Part shown: piece after piece, positions 12,080 through 23,330 of the stretch
Numbering within the stretch: the first letter of the stretch is position 1
How the letters are laid out: each line of letters opens with the position of its first letter
Assembly (NCBI GenBank): GCA_031213475.1
Contig: JARUPZ010000014.1
Location: forward strand, 8,135,491-8,199,490
DNA length: 64,000 nucleotides
Direction of reading: 5' to 3'
DNA from: Nereocystis luetkeana
Taxonomy: Eukaryota; Sar; Phaeophyceae; Laminariales; Laminariaceae
Notes under the pieces: model-generated
Told to the model about the DNA's origin: nothing
Database searches by the model: none
What the model saw: only the letters and a program-made list of their open reading frames with translations
Translations under genes and position numbers: made by a program

Positions 12080-13249
12080 TCGCCGTACAACAGCGGTAGG
12101 CCGGTACCGTGAACCTACTGAAGAGAGAGATAGAGAGGTCGACATGCAATACCACAGTGTATACTCGTACGTACGTAATTTTGCCTACTGCTGTAGTCTA
12201 TTAAAAATGATCTGACTCACAGTTATAACGTTATTACCAAGACACATAAAAATGAAAAACGTGGCTTGCAAGGTTTGCAGGGATGCTTATCGACCTCTAA
12301 CTTGCCAGAACAATAACTAAGAAAGGGGGATGGAAAAGGACGTGCGTTAAATTAGTATGTTGCGTTAGCCGTGAGGCATTTTTATTTCACAGATAACAGC
12401 AGCAACGAAACGTGGCGAGGCGGCGACGGCAGCGGCAACATACACGCACGTGGTAAGGGCAGCACACAAGCACGTGACGGCAAGCGACGGCAGTAACGAC
12501 GTACGTGACAGCAGCTGGCTTGTGGAACACGAGCCTGAGAGTCTCAGCGAGCGCACTTGGACACTCGCGCTCTCAAACCCCGCATCATCGTCAGGCTTAC
12601 GCTTATTTTTCATTCATTCTTTATTTTGGCTGCTGTGTGGAAAAGGTGATGGGGGTCTGACAAGTGCGCTGCCGGCTCCCACCTGCGCCATTTGTTCAAT
12701 ACACGTCGAGCCAAGCACGCAAACTCAGGGTACCAGAGTGAGAATCAACGATGTGGACACGCGCCAGGGAGCAAGTCGCTTCCTGGTTGTGTCATGCATC
12801 ATGAAATATACCAGGTACTCAGGCATTCCCCACCGAAATAAAATAATTAATTGAGTACAGACCCCCTAAATAATGAGCACCCGTTCAGAGTCATGGGTGT
12901 TATCGTACGCGCGGGACGCGCAGTACTGCTGCTGCTGTATCCGTGATACAGCCTACCCCGTAGTAGGTACCAGTGGGGTTGAGTTTCCACGTGGTCCATG
13001 GTTGCATGTGGTCAGCGGTGGGTCAGAGTTGCTTGCAGGAAGAGCGCTATCAGCGCGTGTACCCCCCGTAGAGGCAAAGGAAAGGCGAGGTGCAACACAC
13101 AAAAAAAACAATAAAACGCTGCCACCCGCAGCTACCAAAAAAGTTACTCAAGATAAAAAATAAAATCGAAAGGAACAGGTCGGAGGCGCGAAGGCCGCCG
13201 CTCGTTCCGGCACGGGAAATGCAAACCCGTGCAGTAAGCGCGCAGCATG
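12080..13249. other. Leader region of the LTR element, no recognisable coding
   Basis: This part follows the primer-binding site on the minus strand and should be the 5' untranslated and gag region. Only short ORFs exist on both strands (for example 12365-12613 minus and 12450-12854 plus); none shows a zinc knuckle, a protease motif or similarity to the copia gag elsewhere in the window. It may be captured host DNA. Confidence 0.5.
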
Positions 13250-13267
13250 TACAGGGACTGAACACCA
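13250..13267 (-). promoter_or_regulatory. Primer-binding site of the minus-strand LTR element
   Basis: The minus-strand sequence immediately after the 5' LTR is TGGTGTTCAGTCCCTGTA. It begins with TGG, complementary to the universal CCA tail of tRNAs, and lies with no gap at the LTR edge, as expected for minus-strand DNA priming. I cannot say which tRNA it matches. Confidence 0.7.
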
Positions 13268-13707
13268 TGAAACGGAAAGCTGGCTACCTGGGCTGAGGTC
13301 TTAAGTCATTGTCACAAGGCAACACATGTAGGGTTCTGTAATAGTTGGCAGGAGTGGCATCTGTGGACCACAGGTTGCCACTCAGAGATGCATAACCCAA
13401 AAGGAGAACACAAAGACGAGACATCAATGACCAACCTCAGTGACAGAGCAGAGCTTGAGTCCGACCGAGTCGAGAGGTGCGCTCCTAGGTCTCCAGGAGA
13501 GTAGGGCGAGCTTGTGGTTCTTCTGTGAAGAGGCTCCAACTGGAGATGGCTAGATGGTAAGTGATTGCTTGTTCCGTGACCGTGGTGATGGTCGCGGGAA
13601 CTGAGTGAGACGGAAGGGGGATGAAACCTTCCGTCCGGAACGGAGCTACAATATGAAAACGCCTCTATGTCATCATAACTCCTGAGACGGTCAACCGAAC
13701 CGTAACA
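13268..13707 (-). repeat. 5' LTR of the minus-strand retrotransposon
   Basis: 440 bp, identical to 4802-5241. It is the 5' LTR because the primer-binding site lies on its inner side. The outer flank begins ATTA (13708-13711), matching the bases before the other LTR. Confidence 0.9.
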
Positions 13708-13711
13708 ATTA

Positions 13712-16700
13712 TACTACTTTGAAGTAATGACACTACGTATACATATAATGCGATGGTCAGATCTAAGAAAACAAATTGAAATAGATTATTCAGCAGCTGT
13801 GAGATTTTTCCACAAGAAAGCAGCACGGCGTAAGAGTGAACGCTAAACACCCAAAACAACGAATACATAAAAACACGCCAAATCGACGAAAACACGCACC
13901 AGGTATCATCCAACCAGTATCAACACCCGCGAAAAATACCCGCAAGGACGAACGAATCAAAACATGAACAACATGCCGCGTCCCTTCCGATACAGAACAT
14001 ACCCACAAACACGCTGTTCAAAACGCAATACAACACGCTCATTGGGCATATACGTAGTAGTACCGGAATTAGTTTTGTTTCATAAGTACAGCATTCTAGC
14101 ATACCCAACCGACATCGGCTGCAAAGTTCAGATGGAATTGAAACCCTCTACACTACCCGGTGCTTCCCCCCTTGCTACCCCCAAGACCATCCGTTCCGTG
14201 GGCTTGAATGAGCTGGATTACAAAACCTCCGCTCCCGCCACCACCCCCGCCCTTGCCCCCGCCGCGCTTCTTCCCACACCACCCTTTGCAAGGGATTCGA
14301 CTGACTGGAAATGGAGTGCGAAGGGGGACGAAAGCAGACGGAGAAAAAGAGTAGCCCTCTTTTGTTCACCTCCCGAAAGACAAGCAAGAGTTGGAACATG
14401 AAGCAATAGACTCTAAACCAAATTCGACAAAGGGAACACTTTGCAAGCACTGCAATAGAAAAGGGGCAAACACGTTGTGTAGAGTTCTACCTGATCGTCA
14501 CCCTCCGTAGCCCTTCCTCGGTCCATTAGCCCCTCCGATGCATCATTCTGCTTGCAGAAGCGGAAGGAAAGCTTGACCACAAGCCACCTCGCGACTTCAC
14601 GAACCTGAGTAAATAGATAAAACAAAATCCTATGACGTGTTACGTACGGGTTCTTTCCTGCAGCCAACAGCAACGCTTACGGGACGCGTGATGAACACGA
14701 CGATTGCACGCGATCGGGGGACCGCCTCCGGTTGCGCGTAGGGAAACTTCCATAGCACGTCACTGAACCATATCGTCGTCACACATGTTAGACCTCTGGC
14801 GTCGAGGCTCAATGCCTCAGAGTAAGTGCACACACCACCGATACCTGTTTTGTCTTAAAATGAAAGGTTTATTTCTTACCGGACTCTGAACAACCGGTGC
14901 ATTTCGTACACGGTAGTTTCTTAGGTTCTGGGCTCTCATCAACCGCTGCATGTTTCATGGGACTTCTTCTTGTCTCGCTGCGCTCTCAAAAGCTATTTCC
15001 TCAGCTATTTTTTCCATGCTCTGAGTGTTCCTTATCCCGTGTGGATGTCGATCACTGGTGCTTCAACTGGTGCTTCATCTATGTCCACTTCCCTTTCTTG
15101 TTGGTCAGGTTGAGCTTCATTTCTTCCACGGAGTTTCTTTTTTTTTCGTAAAGCACTGAGCCACGGTGAGCATGTTTCTCAAGTGCGTACCAAAATACGA
15201 AGTTGTTTCGTAGTAATCGCTGTAAGAAACTTAGCAGAGAGAGCTCGAGGGACATCACATTCAAGCGCTCCGCATTACAAGCAGAGTAGAGCAGGGTCAG
15301 CAGTAGCCCACGACTAGCCCTAGGCGCGCTTGCTGCTCTTGGTCTAGTACATATTACTCTAGATTAAGAGTAGCAGCACGTAGAAGTATTGCAGCCTCTA
15401 CTCTGCCTTTGTATAGCTGCAGCGTTCTGTAACTCATGAAGAGGATACAGTACCAGGTATCTGTACCTCTGGTATGCAACAAAGGCTTAGCGAACCTGCG
15501 TCAGGCTCAAAACAAAAAAGGAGCCCAACACTGGCAAGGTTTAAACTTCTTTACAAACTTGTACTCGTAGTCCCAGTCTGGCCAGGTGGACGTGTTCCAC
15601 TTACCTGGAAGCGCTCCAGGCAGACCACCGCTCCTCAAAGAACACCACTTAAAGCGACGACGGCCATCCCCGACTCACTCAGCTGCCCCATATCAGTTCC
15701 ATTTCTCTCCCAATTCGTCATTGAGAGAGCAATTGTCTCGGGCTGTATCACTGCAATCGAGTTGGGACACATATGAGCTTCCACAACGACCTGCCGGCCA
15801 AGGTCTAACGGACAAGGTCCAACGATTGCGTGCTGTGTGCGCGAGCCCTCTCCTCAGGTGCTTACACTCCGCGTGACCCCTTTCGGCTTCAGCTTCGTTC
15901 ATTGCAAACCCGTCGTGACCATGGGTACCATTATTTTTTAGCGTCCGACACAAATAGTCAGTCATTCGTATCCCAGAATAGTCATTCAGCTTTCGAAACG
16001 ATGGTTGGCCTGCAGCAACGCCATCCGGCCGGGGAGCACAGCCTCTTGCGAGTTGCGAGTTGCGAGGTTTTACCTGTGCCCTGTCCCCTGATATGTATGC
16101 AAAAACAAATTGAACGAAACCCACGAACTGAAATCATGTCCACCTCGGGCCTTCCTACGTAGATACCCGCGTGCATGAAGACACTGGGACCAGCTAAATA
16201 CAAAACTACTCTACTGCGATTACGATATTGTACTTGAACTTTCGACTCGGTGCTCTGAGGAGGAAATCCGCTGTGGAGCAAGTTCGTTCCTGTTGGCAGG
16301 CCTTCAATCTCGACAGAGGTGAGAATCGAAGGAGGAGAGGCATTTCTCCACGATTTGTACCTACTCACCAGGTGCACCAATTATATCCGCAGGCTGTCTC
16401 GCAGTTTGTGACGATTTAACTTGACGTCTCTGTGATACATAAGTCGGCGCTGCGGACTCGTGATGCGGGAAATTTGTTGCTGTCATGAACGCGGTGCGTT
16501 GGTGGAGAGGGTGGAAGTCGATAGTCCCTGTGACTTGACCCTTCTAGGACTGCAGTCATGTCTTGGGGACAATTGGGGACACATTACTTGAAATTTAAGA
16601 GCTTTGTCCACAAAACGGGACTGCAGTTCTTAAAGGTCAATAACTGGGTTGCGTCGGCAAATGAACATTTTGTGTACACCTCAGGTACCTGCTGTTCAAG

Positions 16701-17760
16701 ATGATGGGGAGTCCGCAGACAAGTATCGGAGTAGTGTACCATCTTGAATAGACTGGGGGGGTACGGGGCGGGGGGGCGGCGTTTACTGCTGTACAGCACC
16801 TCTACCGTGTTTTTTCGTTCTGTACCACCACGTGAACGCGGAGCGCAAAGTAGCAGAAGGCACACCAACAAGCATCGCAACTGTGTCGCTTCTCGACTTG
16901 GCTGGCGGGCGAAAAGGGACCTACTCTGTACAGCACACACTCGTATTTTCTCAACCTTGCACGTGTTTACCATCCGTCTTTGGAACCGGTCTGTCGAGCT
17001 TTCCTGCGCACGTTTTATTTATGTAGACTTGGTCGCTGAAGCCGTGGAGATATCTCGTCGTCACAATGACCGGAGCGACCGGAGTCGTAGGCACGAGCGT
17101 GCCAGAACATCACAGGCAGACCGGCAGACCCTCTTGCCGACCCTGCTCCCGCGTCCGTGTCCCACCTGAAGCAGTCCCGATTTGGCGCCCTGCTCCAAGT
17201 TCAAGTTTTATAAACATAAATAGCTGCCGCCAGGCCCCACCAAGGCACCCTGCTGTCACTCGAATCCCGTCCATTGTTGGCTCCCACTCGAGCTTTGTCC
17301 ACCGTTTGCGAGGTTTTGCCCAGATCGGACGCAGCAACAACATACATACCGCTTAAACTACAGTAGTGTAGTATAATAGCGTCCAACCTGTGGTTTTCTC
17401 CAAAAGGTTCGCGTTTACAAATATGAAGGTTTACAAGCCATCACAATGCCACCGACGTTGCTCATTACTGCAATTGACTTCTCTGGACACCGGCAAAGAG
17501 TATATCGAGCACATCAGATGTTACCTCCTGGAAGCAGGAGGAGTGCTCAGGGAGGCACAGCATATGTTGCAGTGCGGTTGTCTATAGGGCTACTGCCGTA
17601 CGCAGCCCACTACAGAAACGCGTATGATACTGCTATGGTGTGGTAATGAGGTGAGAGCTCAGAACCTACAGTAGTCATATCTGCGATGCATCATGATGGG
17701 CGGATAGGGATTACCATATCATGTTAGAGTAGCTGACAATAACGAACGTCTACGTACGTA
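13712..17760. other. Unassigned region, only short candidate ORFs
   Basis: No domain, RNA gene or repeat family recognised. The most protein-like open frames are 13964-14401 (+, 145 residues, Pro/Thr-rich middle and a basic end, from an ATG) and 15693-16124 (-, 143 residues, Cys/His-containing, basic). Either could be an exon of an intron-rich gene, but I see no conserved motif and both are overlapped by similar-sized frames on the other strand. I leave them uncalled. Confidence 0.45.
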
Positions 17761-17814
17761 CACGGTCTTGTGTATCCGTGATGTTTGGGTTCATTCTTTT
17801 GATGAACCAACAGT

Positions 17815-18800
17815 CGTCAGCAGCAGCAGCAGCAGCAGCAGCATCAGACCTTGGTGGCAGCAACAACAGAAGCAGGAATAGCAATACCAGCAGACGCAAG
17901 GCGCACGAGCCTAGGGCAGACGAGGCCGGGCTCGGCGTCGCTATACGCTCGCCTTTTCGGTCTAACCCTTGCACCCCTTGTGCACGTACACGTACTCGGT
18001 TTTGTTGCATGTTTCCTTCTTCCCACCTCGATTTCGGCCTAATAATTTGGAGACAAAAAGTCTACAACCAGAGATGTCCATCAAAGCTTATCGTTGCAGG
18101 TGCCACCACTACTCCTGCTGTACGATATCTAGAACAGAGCTTCTCCAGCAGCAAAACAGCAGCAGCAGCAGCAGCAGCAGTACCTGTCGGACACACGAGG
18201 CCATGGTCAGCGTCGCTGCAAGCTCGGCTTGTGGCTTTAACCCTTTCACGCTTTGTACACGTACATATACGTACTTGATTTTTTGTTGAATACATATTTC
18301 CTGCTTCCCACCTCGAAAGTCCGCATGATAATCTAGAGACGAAAAACCTACAACCTGGCATGTCCAGCAAGAGCTTCACGTAGCCTGTGTCACCACCACT
18401 ACTACTGTTGGACGATATCTAGAACAGAGCTTCTCCAGCAGCAAAACAGCAACAGCAGCAGCAGCGCCTGTCGGACACACGAGGCCATGGTCAGCGTCGC
18501 TGCACTCGGCTTGTCGCTGTAACCCGTGCACGCTTTGTACACGTACATATACGTACTTGATTTTTTGTTGAATAAATATTTCCTGCTTCCCACCTCGAAG
18601 GTCCGCATGATAATCTAGAGACGAAAAATCTACAACCTGGCATGTCCAGCAAGAGCTTCTCGTATTAATAGCAGATGTCACCACCACTACTACTGCTGTA
18701 CGACATCTCCAGCAGATCTTCTCCTGCTTCTCCGCCTCCCCGTCATTAGGAGGGTGAGCTTGGCAATACCGCTTGCAGCATGTCTTAGGACACGAGGCAA
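17815..18800. repeat. Tandem repeat, period about 287 bp, 3 copies plus a partial
   Basis: The anchor CTTCCCACCTCGA recurs at about 18018, 18304 and 18592. Copies share an internal CAG microsatellite, the segment TATCTAGAACAGAGCTTCTC (two copies) and TACACGTACATATACGTACT. The first copy is clearly more diverged than the next two. CAG runs make poly-Ala, poly-Ser and poly-Leu ORFs on both strands; none is taken as a gene. Confidence 0.8.
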
Positions 18801-18954
18801 CTTTGCTGTGGGCAGGCGCAGTCTGCCAACAAGTACTCGTTGTATTGGGTTTCGTTTGGTATTGTGGTAGAACTCCAAAGAAAAAACGTTTTTTTTTTTT
18901 GTTCTGTTTTTTTCAACAATGGCCCAGCCATCTCGCTACACACGTTGCCGCACC

Positions 18955-19210
18955 TATTTATAGCTCGACCAGCTTGATCGACTAACCAGCGCACCACCGC
19001 GAGAAGGTTTTGGTTTGTCTGCGTCCGTGCACAGAGCCCGCCGGGACTGGAATTGGTGCCCGTGTGCGTTGAGCGCGGTGGTCGGACGTGACATAAACAA
19101 ATGTTGAATATGGCACACACAAAAACAGAGAAAATATAAAAGCGGCATCCTGCCCTCGTATGCGAGCCGTTAAGAAGAGACTTATTTCTCTTTGGAGAGC
19201 TTGAAAAAAA
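18955..19210. repeat. Dispersed repeat, relative of 38525-38765
   Basis: It shares an ordered series of matches with 38525-38765: TAGCTCGACCA, GTGCACAGAGCCCGCC-GGACT, GAATTGGTG, CGGTGGT, then CCTCGTATGCGAGCCG (CCTCGTATCCGAGCCG in the other copy). Both copies are preceded by a GGCAGGCRCAGTCTGCC module. About 20 kb apart on the same strand, so a dispersed element; no TIRs, LTR structure or coding found. Confidence 0.65.
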
Positions 19211-19759
19211 ATAAGATTCACCAAAAAAATGGTACGAAGGTATCACAGTAGTTATACTATGTTATCATCAACATTGAGTGATCACAACGTTTTTCAGAGA
19301 TGTATAGAGAAGCCGGCATTTTTTTTGCCTGGGGCTGACGCTTCCAGCTCGGGTAATCAATGACGAATCCTTCACGAAATCTTCGCTGGATTTCTACAGG
19401 TTCGGTGCTGTTTGCTTAACGATCGCGTATGAGCTGTCTTGTTTGAGCGAAGGGGCGCCTAAAAAGAAGCACCCCTTTGAAGATGGCCGAAGTTTTTCTT
19501 ACATGATTCAAAAACTTTTTGGAACACGTCGCAACCTAAACAAAGTGTGCTGAGAAGCAGGACGCACACGAAACAAGCACAGATCACAACAGAATACGCA
19601 CAACTAAACAGCAGTCGTAGGAGTTTTTGTTATCCAAATTTACCAGATTAAAAAGAGTTTATTTTATTTCGTACTAAGAGTACAGGACCTAGGGTTAGCG
19701 TTAGCGCCAACGCTGATCTAGAGGGCTTCGTCGTATGCACGTGTTTTAAGAATAAAGCT
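19211..19759. other. Unassigned spacer between two repeat regions
   Basis: No ORF of note and no motif. It holds A/T-rich stretches and one GTTAGCG duplication near 19695. Confidence 0.5.
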
Positions 19760-22700
19760 ACGTGTGCTGCTGTATGCTGCTGTGTCTGCCGCTGATTTTG
19801 TAGTGCTCGTGCTTCTGTCGTTTTGCTACTCGTGCTGCTGTTTTTTTGCTGCTCGTGCTGCTGTGTTGGTTGGCACCCGTTTGGGGCTGGCTGAAGTCAA
19901 CTCTCTGCAACGTCGACCGAAGTGACACAAATCACACCCCAACTCAGAGAACATATACCAGCATGTCACCAACGCTGATCAACACCAAGAGGTCCAAGCT
20001 GTGCGCCACTAGGTATGGCGGCCAGGGGTAAACAGTGCTGCCGCTGTTTTGTCGCAGTAGCTCTACACCTATTTTTTCTACCTTTTCTGTGCAGATTATG
20101 TTATTGTTTTTCTCATGCCTCTGTTTTTGCTGTTGCGGCTTCTGTTGCTTCTACGTTTGCTGCTGCCGTACTGCTGTTATATGTTTATGAGAACGCATTC
20201 GAGGTTTATGTTGCCTATTTGGGTAGGACTTCCATCAGACTACGAAATATCGCAAACCATCGAAGATAAGAACAGCAGCACAGCAGCAGCGCCAACAATA
20301 TCACTGCCCAGGTTTACGCCGTTGAAGAGCAAGCCTACGGGTGACTCCTGTTGCTACTGCTGCTGTCCTGCTGCTTTTGCTGCGGTTGCCGATTTGGCTT
20401 CAGCTGCTGCTGCTTTTGTGTTGTGATTAAATTCCGTCACCCTTTTCGGCATACTGAGGTCAATTTCGTACTACGTGATCCAAACCAACCTCATACCTGG
20501 TACAAAACAACACGGGCAACAAACAGCAACATAGCACAAGCGCAAACAAACACCTCGACGGTGCAGCTATACGCCGTTGGACAACAACGTAAAGCTGTAG
20601 CTCCTACTGCTATGCTGCTGGTTTGGCTACGGCTACTGTTTTTGCTGCTGCTGCTTCTGTTGTATGGGTGTTTTTTTGGGAACCCGTTCGAGCGTGCTCA
20701 AGTCGAACACTTTCTAAGCGCCACAAATTAACTACCTGTATATACTAAACTAACACCGTAAACAAACAGCAGTCGAGAGCAAGCGCTGACGAACTCCAAG
20801 AGATCCCAGCTGTATGCCGTCGAAGAAGACGACAGGGCCTCAGCTGCTGCTGCTGCTGTTGCGGACGTCCTGCCGTCTTGGCTATCAGGGCTGCTTATAT
20901 TGTTGCTGCTTGTGCTGCTGCTGTACTGCTTGTAGTTGGAGGCTATATTTTCATACATTCTGAACCATTTTGCCATACACTTCACTCATCAACTTTAAAC
21001 ACGAATCAAATACCAAAACCAAACCGCAGAACAGCACAAGCGCTGAAACACACCCAGAGGGTGCGGCTGTATGACGCTCTACTGGAGGGCTAGGGGTATA
21101 ACTGCGTGCTGCTGCGCTTCCTGTTATGCTGCTGTTGCAGCTGTGGTGGTTTGGATCAGGATCTGATTACAAAAATACAAGAGTAATCCTAAACCAACAC
21201 TGACAACAATCAGCAACATAATACTAGCGTCCAACCACACAAAGAGGTCCTTTCTGTACGCCGTTGCACTGGAAGGCCAGGGGTGACCACTCAAGCTGCG
21301 GCGGCGGCGTTAGCTGCACCCGGTGTTTTTGCTGCCGAAGTTTGCTGTTTCAGCCCCAACTGTGCTGCTCTTTTTTTTTGCTGCAGCTACTGTTATGTTG
21401 CTACTGGATTTGTATGTTTGTTGTTCAAGGGGAAGTTTCCCAGCATATGTACCTACTGTCCGCAATTTTCATACGATTTCCACCTCACTGGCAAACATCG
21501 CGAACCCTCAAAGAAAAAAACAAAAGCACAGCACCAGTGTTGCACAACACCAAAATGAGATATTATACGCTGTTGAACTGCAAGGTCAATGGTTTCCGCT
21601 TCTACTGCAGCTTCTGCTGTCCTGCAGTGTTGCAACAACTGTTGCGCTGCTGTTTTGTATAGGACGCGTTCAAGCTTACCCAAGCCCATTTCCTATGACG
21701 TGCTCCAACGAACAATATAGCGAAACTTCACCGGCAGCAAACATCAGTACAGCGCAAGCGCTGACAAGCGCCAAGACGCCTTTGGACGCAACGGTAGGGG
21801 GGACCATTGCTGCTGCTATTGCTGCTGTGCCACTGTTTTGGCTACGACTGCTGTCTTTGCTGCTGCTGTTGTATTCTTATGTTTTTCAGTAGCCCGTTCG
21901 AGCGTACTAAAGCCAATTTCATGCGACGTGCTTCAAATGAAAACGTAACCAACCCACACCGGCAATAAGCTGGAGTACATCACGAGCGATGTCGAATAAC
22001 CACATGGCTCGGCTGTACGCCGGTGAGGAGGAAGGCAATGTGTAGGTTAAATCTGATGATCTGCTTCTGTTTTTGCGGCTGTGTTTGGTGCCGCCGGTTG
22101 TGCTGCTACTGTATATGTCTCTTTGGAGGTACTATTTTCGAGATTTGTGAACGTACATCGTTTCATACATAGTCCACCTACCCAATTCCGACCACATAAC
22201 AATACCGACAATTTACTGCAGTACAGCGCCAGCGCCAAACAACACTAACAGGTGTGAGATGTACGACAACTCACATTGAGCCTATGGGTACAGCTTCGTG
22301 CTGCTGCGTTTCTTTCTGTCCTGCGGTCGTGGTTGGGAGCCGTTTCAAGCAGGCGGAAGCCGAGTTCCCATGACGTCTCAAAAAGTATTTACAACACAAA
22401 TCCTAAACCAGAACAGACAACAAGCAGCCACACAACACCGGCGCCGAACAACTAGAAGACGTTCCAGCTACACGCCGTTCCAGAGGAAGGACGGGGGTGA
22501 CCATTGTTGCTGCTGCCTCCTCTGAGTCTGCTGCTACCGCTCTTTTTCCCGCCCCCGTTCGCTGTTCTACCCCTTGCTGTCCTGTTGAGTTTTTTTTGCC
22601 GCGGCTACCGCAGCTGTTGCTGATGTTGTAGTTTTGCTTATTTAGGAGAATGTTCGAGCATCCGTGCCTAAACAAATTTCCGTCGATTTCCACCTAACTA

Positions 22701-23330
22701 GAAAATACCGCAATTCCAAACATAAAATGAGCAGCAGTACAACACCAGTACTGAAGGACACCAGGAGGAGTCATCTGTACGACGTTGGGCAGTGTGGATA
22801 AGGGAATATGCTGCTGCTGCGGTCCTGCTGCTTTGGGGGCTCCTGCTCGTAGTGTTGTTTCTACTGTTGTATTGCTGTTTTTCAGATAACATTTTCTACC
22901 TGACTGAAGCTGCAGTATGCTCCCATTACGTTCTCCGAACCATCACATAACACAAAGGAACACCGACGACAATCCCACAGTACAACATCAGTGCCAAACA
23001 TCACTAATAGGGCCGAGCTGTACGCTGTTGGACAGGAAGGCCTGGGATGACCGCTGCTGCATTAAATTTAGCTGCTGCTGTGCTCCCGTGTATCTGATGC
23101 TGCCTCGGCTGTGTTGTTTTTTTGGCACGCTTTTCGAGCTAGTGAAAAATCTAAGAATTGGAGACTCTCTTGACACCACAGTTCCGATTTTTGCGACGAG
23201 GAAAAAACAACACCAACAACTCTACCCCAACTTACGCAATCAATCGCCCAACATCCACCACACAAAAAATGAATGGAAATACCCTGCTGTACGAAATCTT
23301 TGTGACGGGGGTCTCTTCTGTTTGTATAGT
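19760..23330. repeat. Old CTG-rich satellite array, about 14 diverged copies of about 250 bp
   Basis: A core resembling AAGCGCTGACAACACCAAG followed by CAGCTGTACGCCGTTGGA and GGCCAGGGGTGACC recurs at about 19970, 20287, 20536, 20770, 21035, 21220, 21520, 21750, 21970, 22215, 22435, 22735, 22985 and 23240. Between cores lies a CTG-rich (TGCTGCTGC) block and a segment like GAACCCGTTCGAGCGTGCT. Spacings vary from about 185 to 320 bp, and copies differ by many substitutions and indels. ORFs up to 189 residues occur (21323-21892), but the shared sequence appears in different frames in different copies, so it is not a coding repeat. Confidence 0.8.

Larger units (their letters stand above)
4802..13707 (-). 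mobile_element. LTR retrotransposon, gypsy-type remnant, recent insertion, probably non-autonomous
   Basis: An 8,906-bp element bounded by two 440-bp direct repeats (4802-5241 and 13268-13707) that I found identical on line-by-line comparison. The LTRs have TG...CA ends. A 4-bp target duplication ATTA lies immediately outside (4798-4801 and 13708-13711). On the minus strand the 5' LTR is the right one: an 18-nt primer-binding site starting TGG abuts it at 13250-13267, and a short purine tract abuts the left LTR. A gypsy-type integrase pseudogene lies near the 3' end, where IN belongs in gag-PR-RT-RH-IN order. No gag, protease, reverse transcriptase or RNase H is recognisable in 8640-13249, which is filled with tandem repeats. 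Identical LTRs with broken coding suggest recent mobilisation in trans by a relative. That is inference. Confidence 0.88.

Noticed and set aside
11170..12155. Minus-strand ORFs with repeated CALLYCDFA segments
   Set aside because: Generated by GCAGTACAGCAG sub-repeats within the 284-bp array; broken in each copy.
20115..21892. Several Leu/Ala/Cys-rich ORFs up to 189 residues
   Set aside because: They fall on CTG-rich satellite copies, and the conserved DNA is read in different frames.
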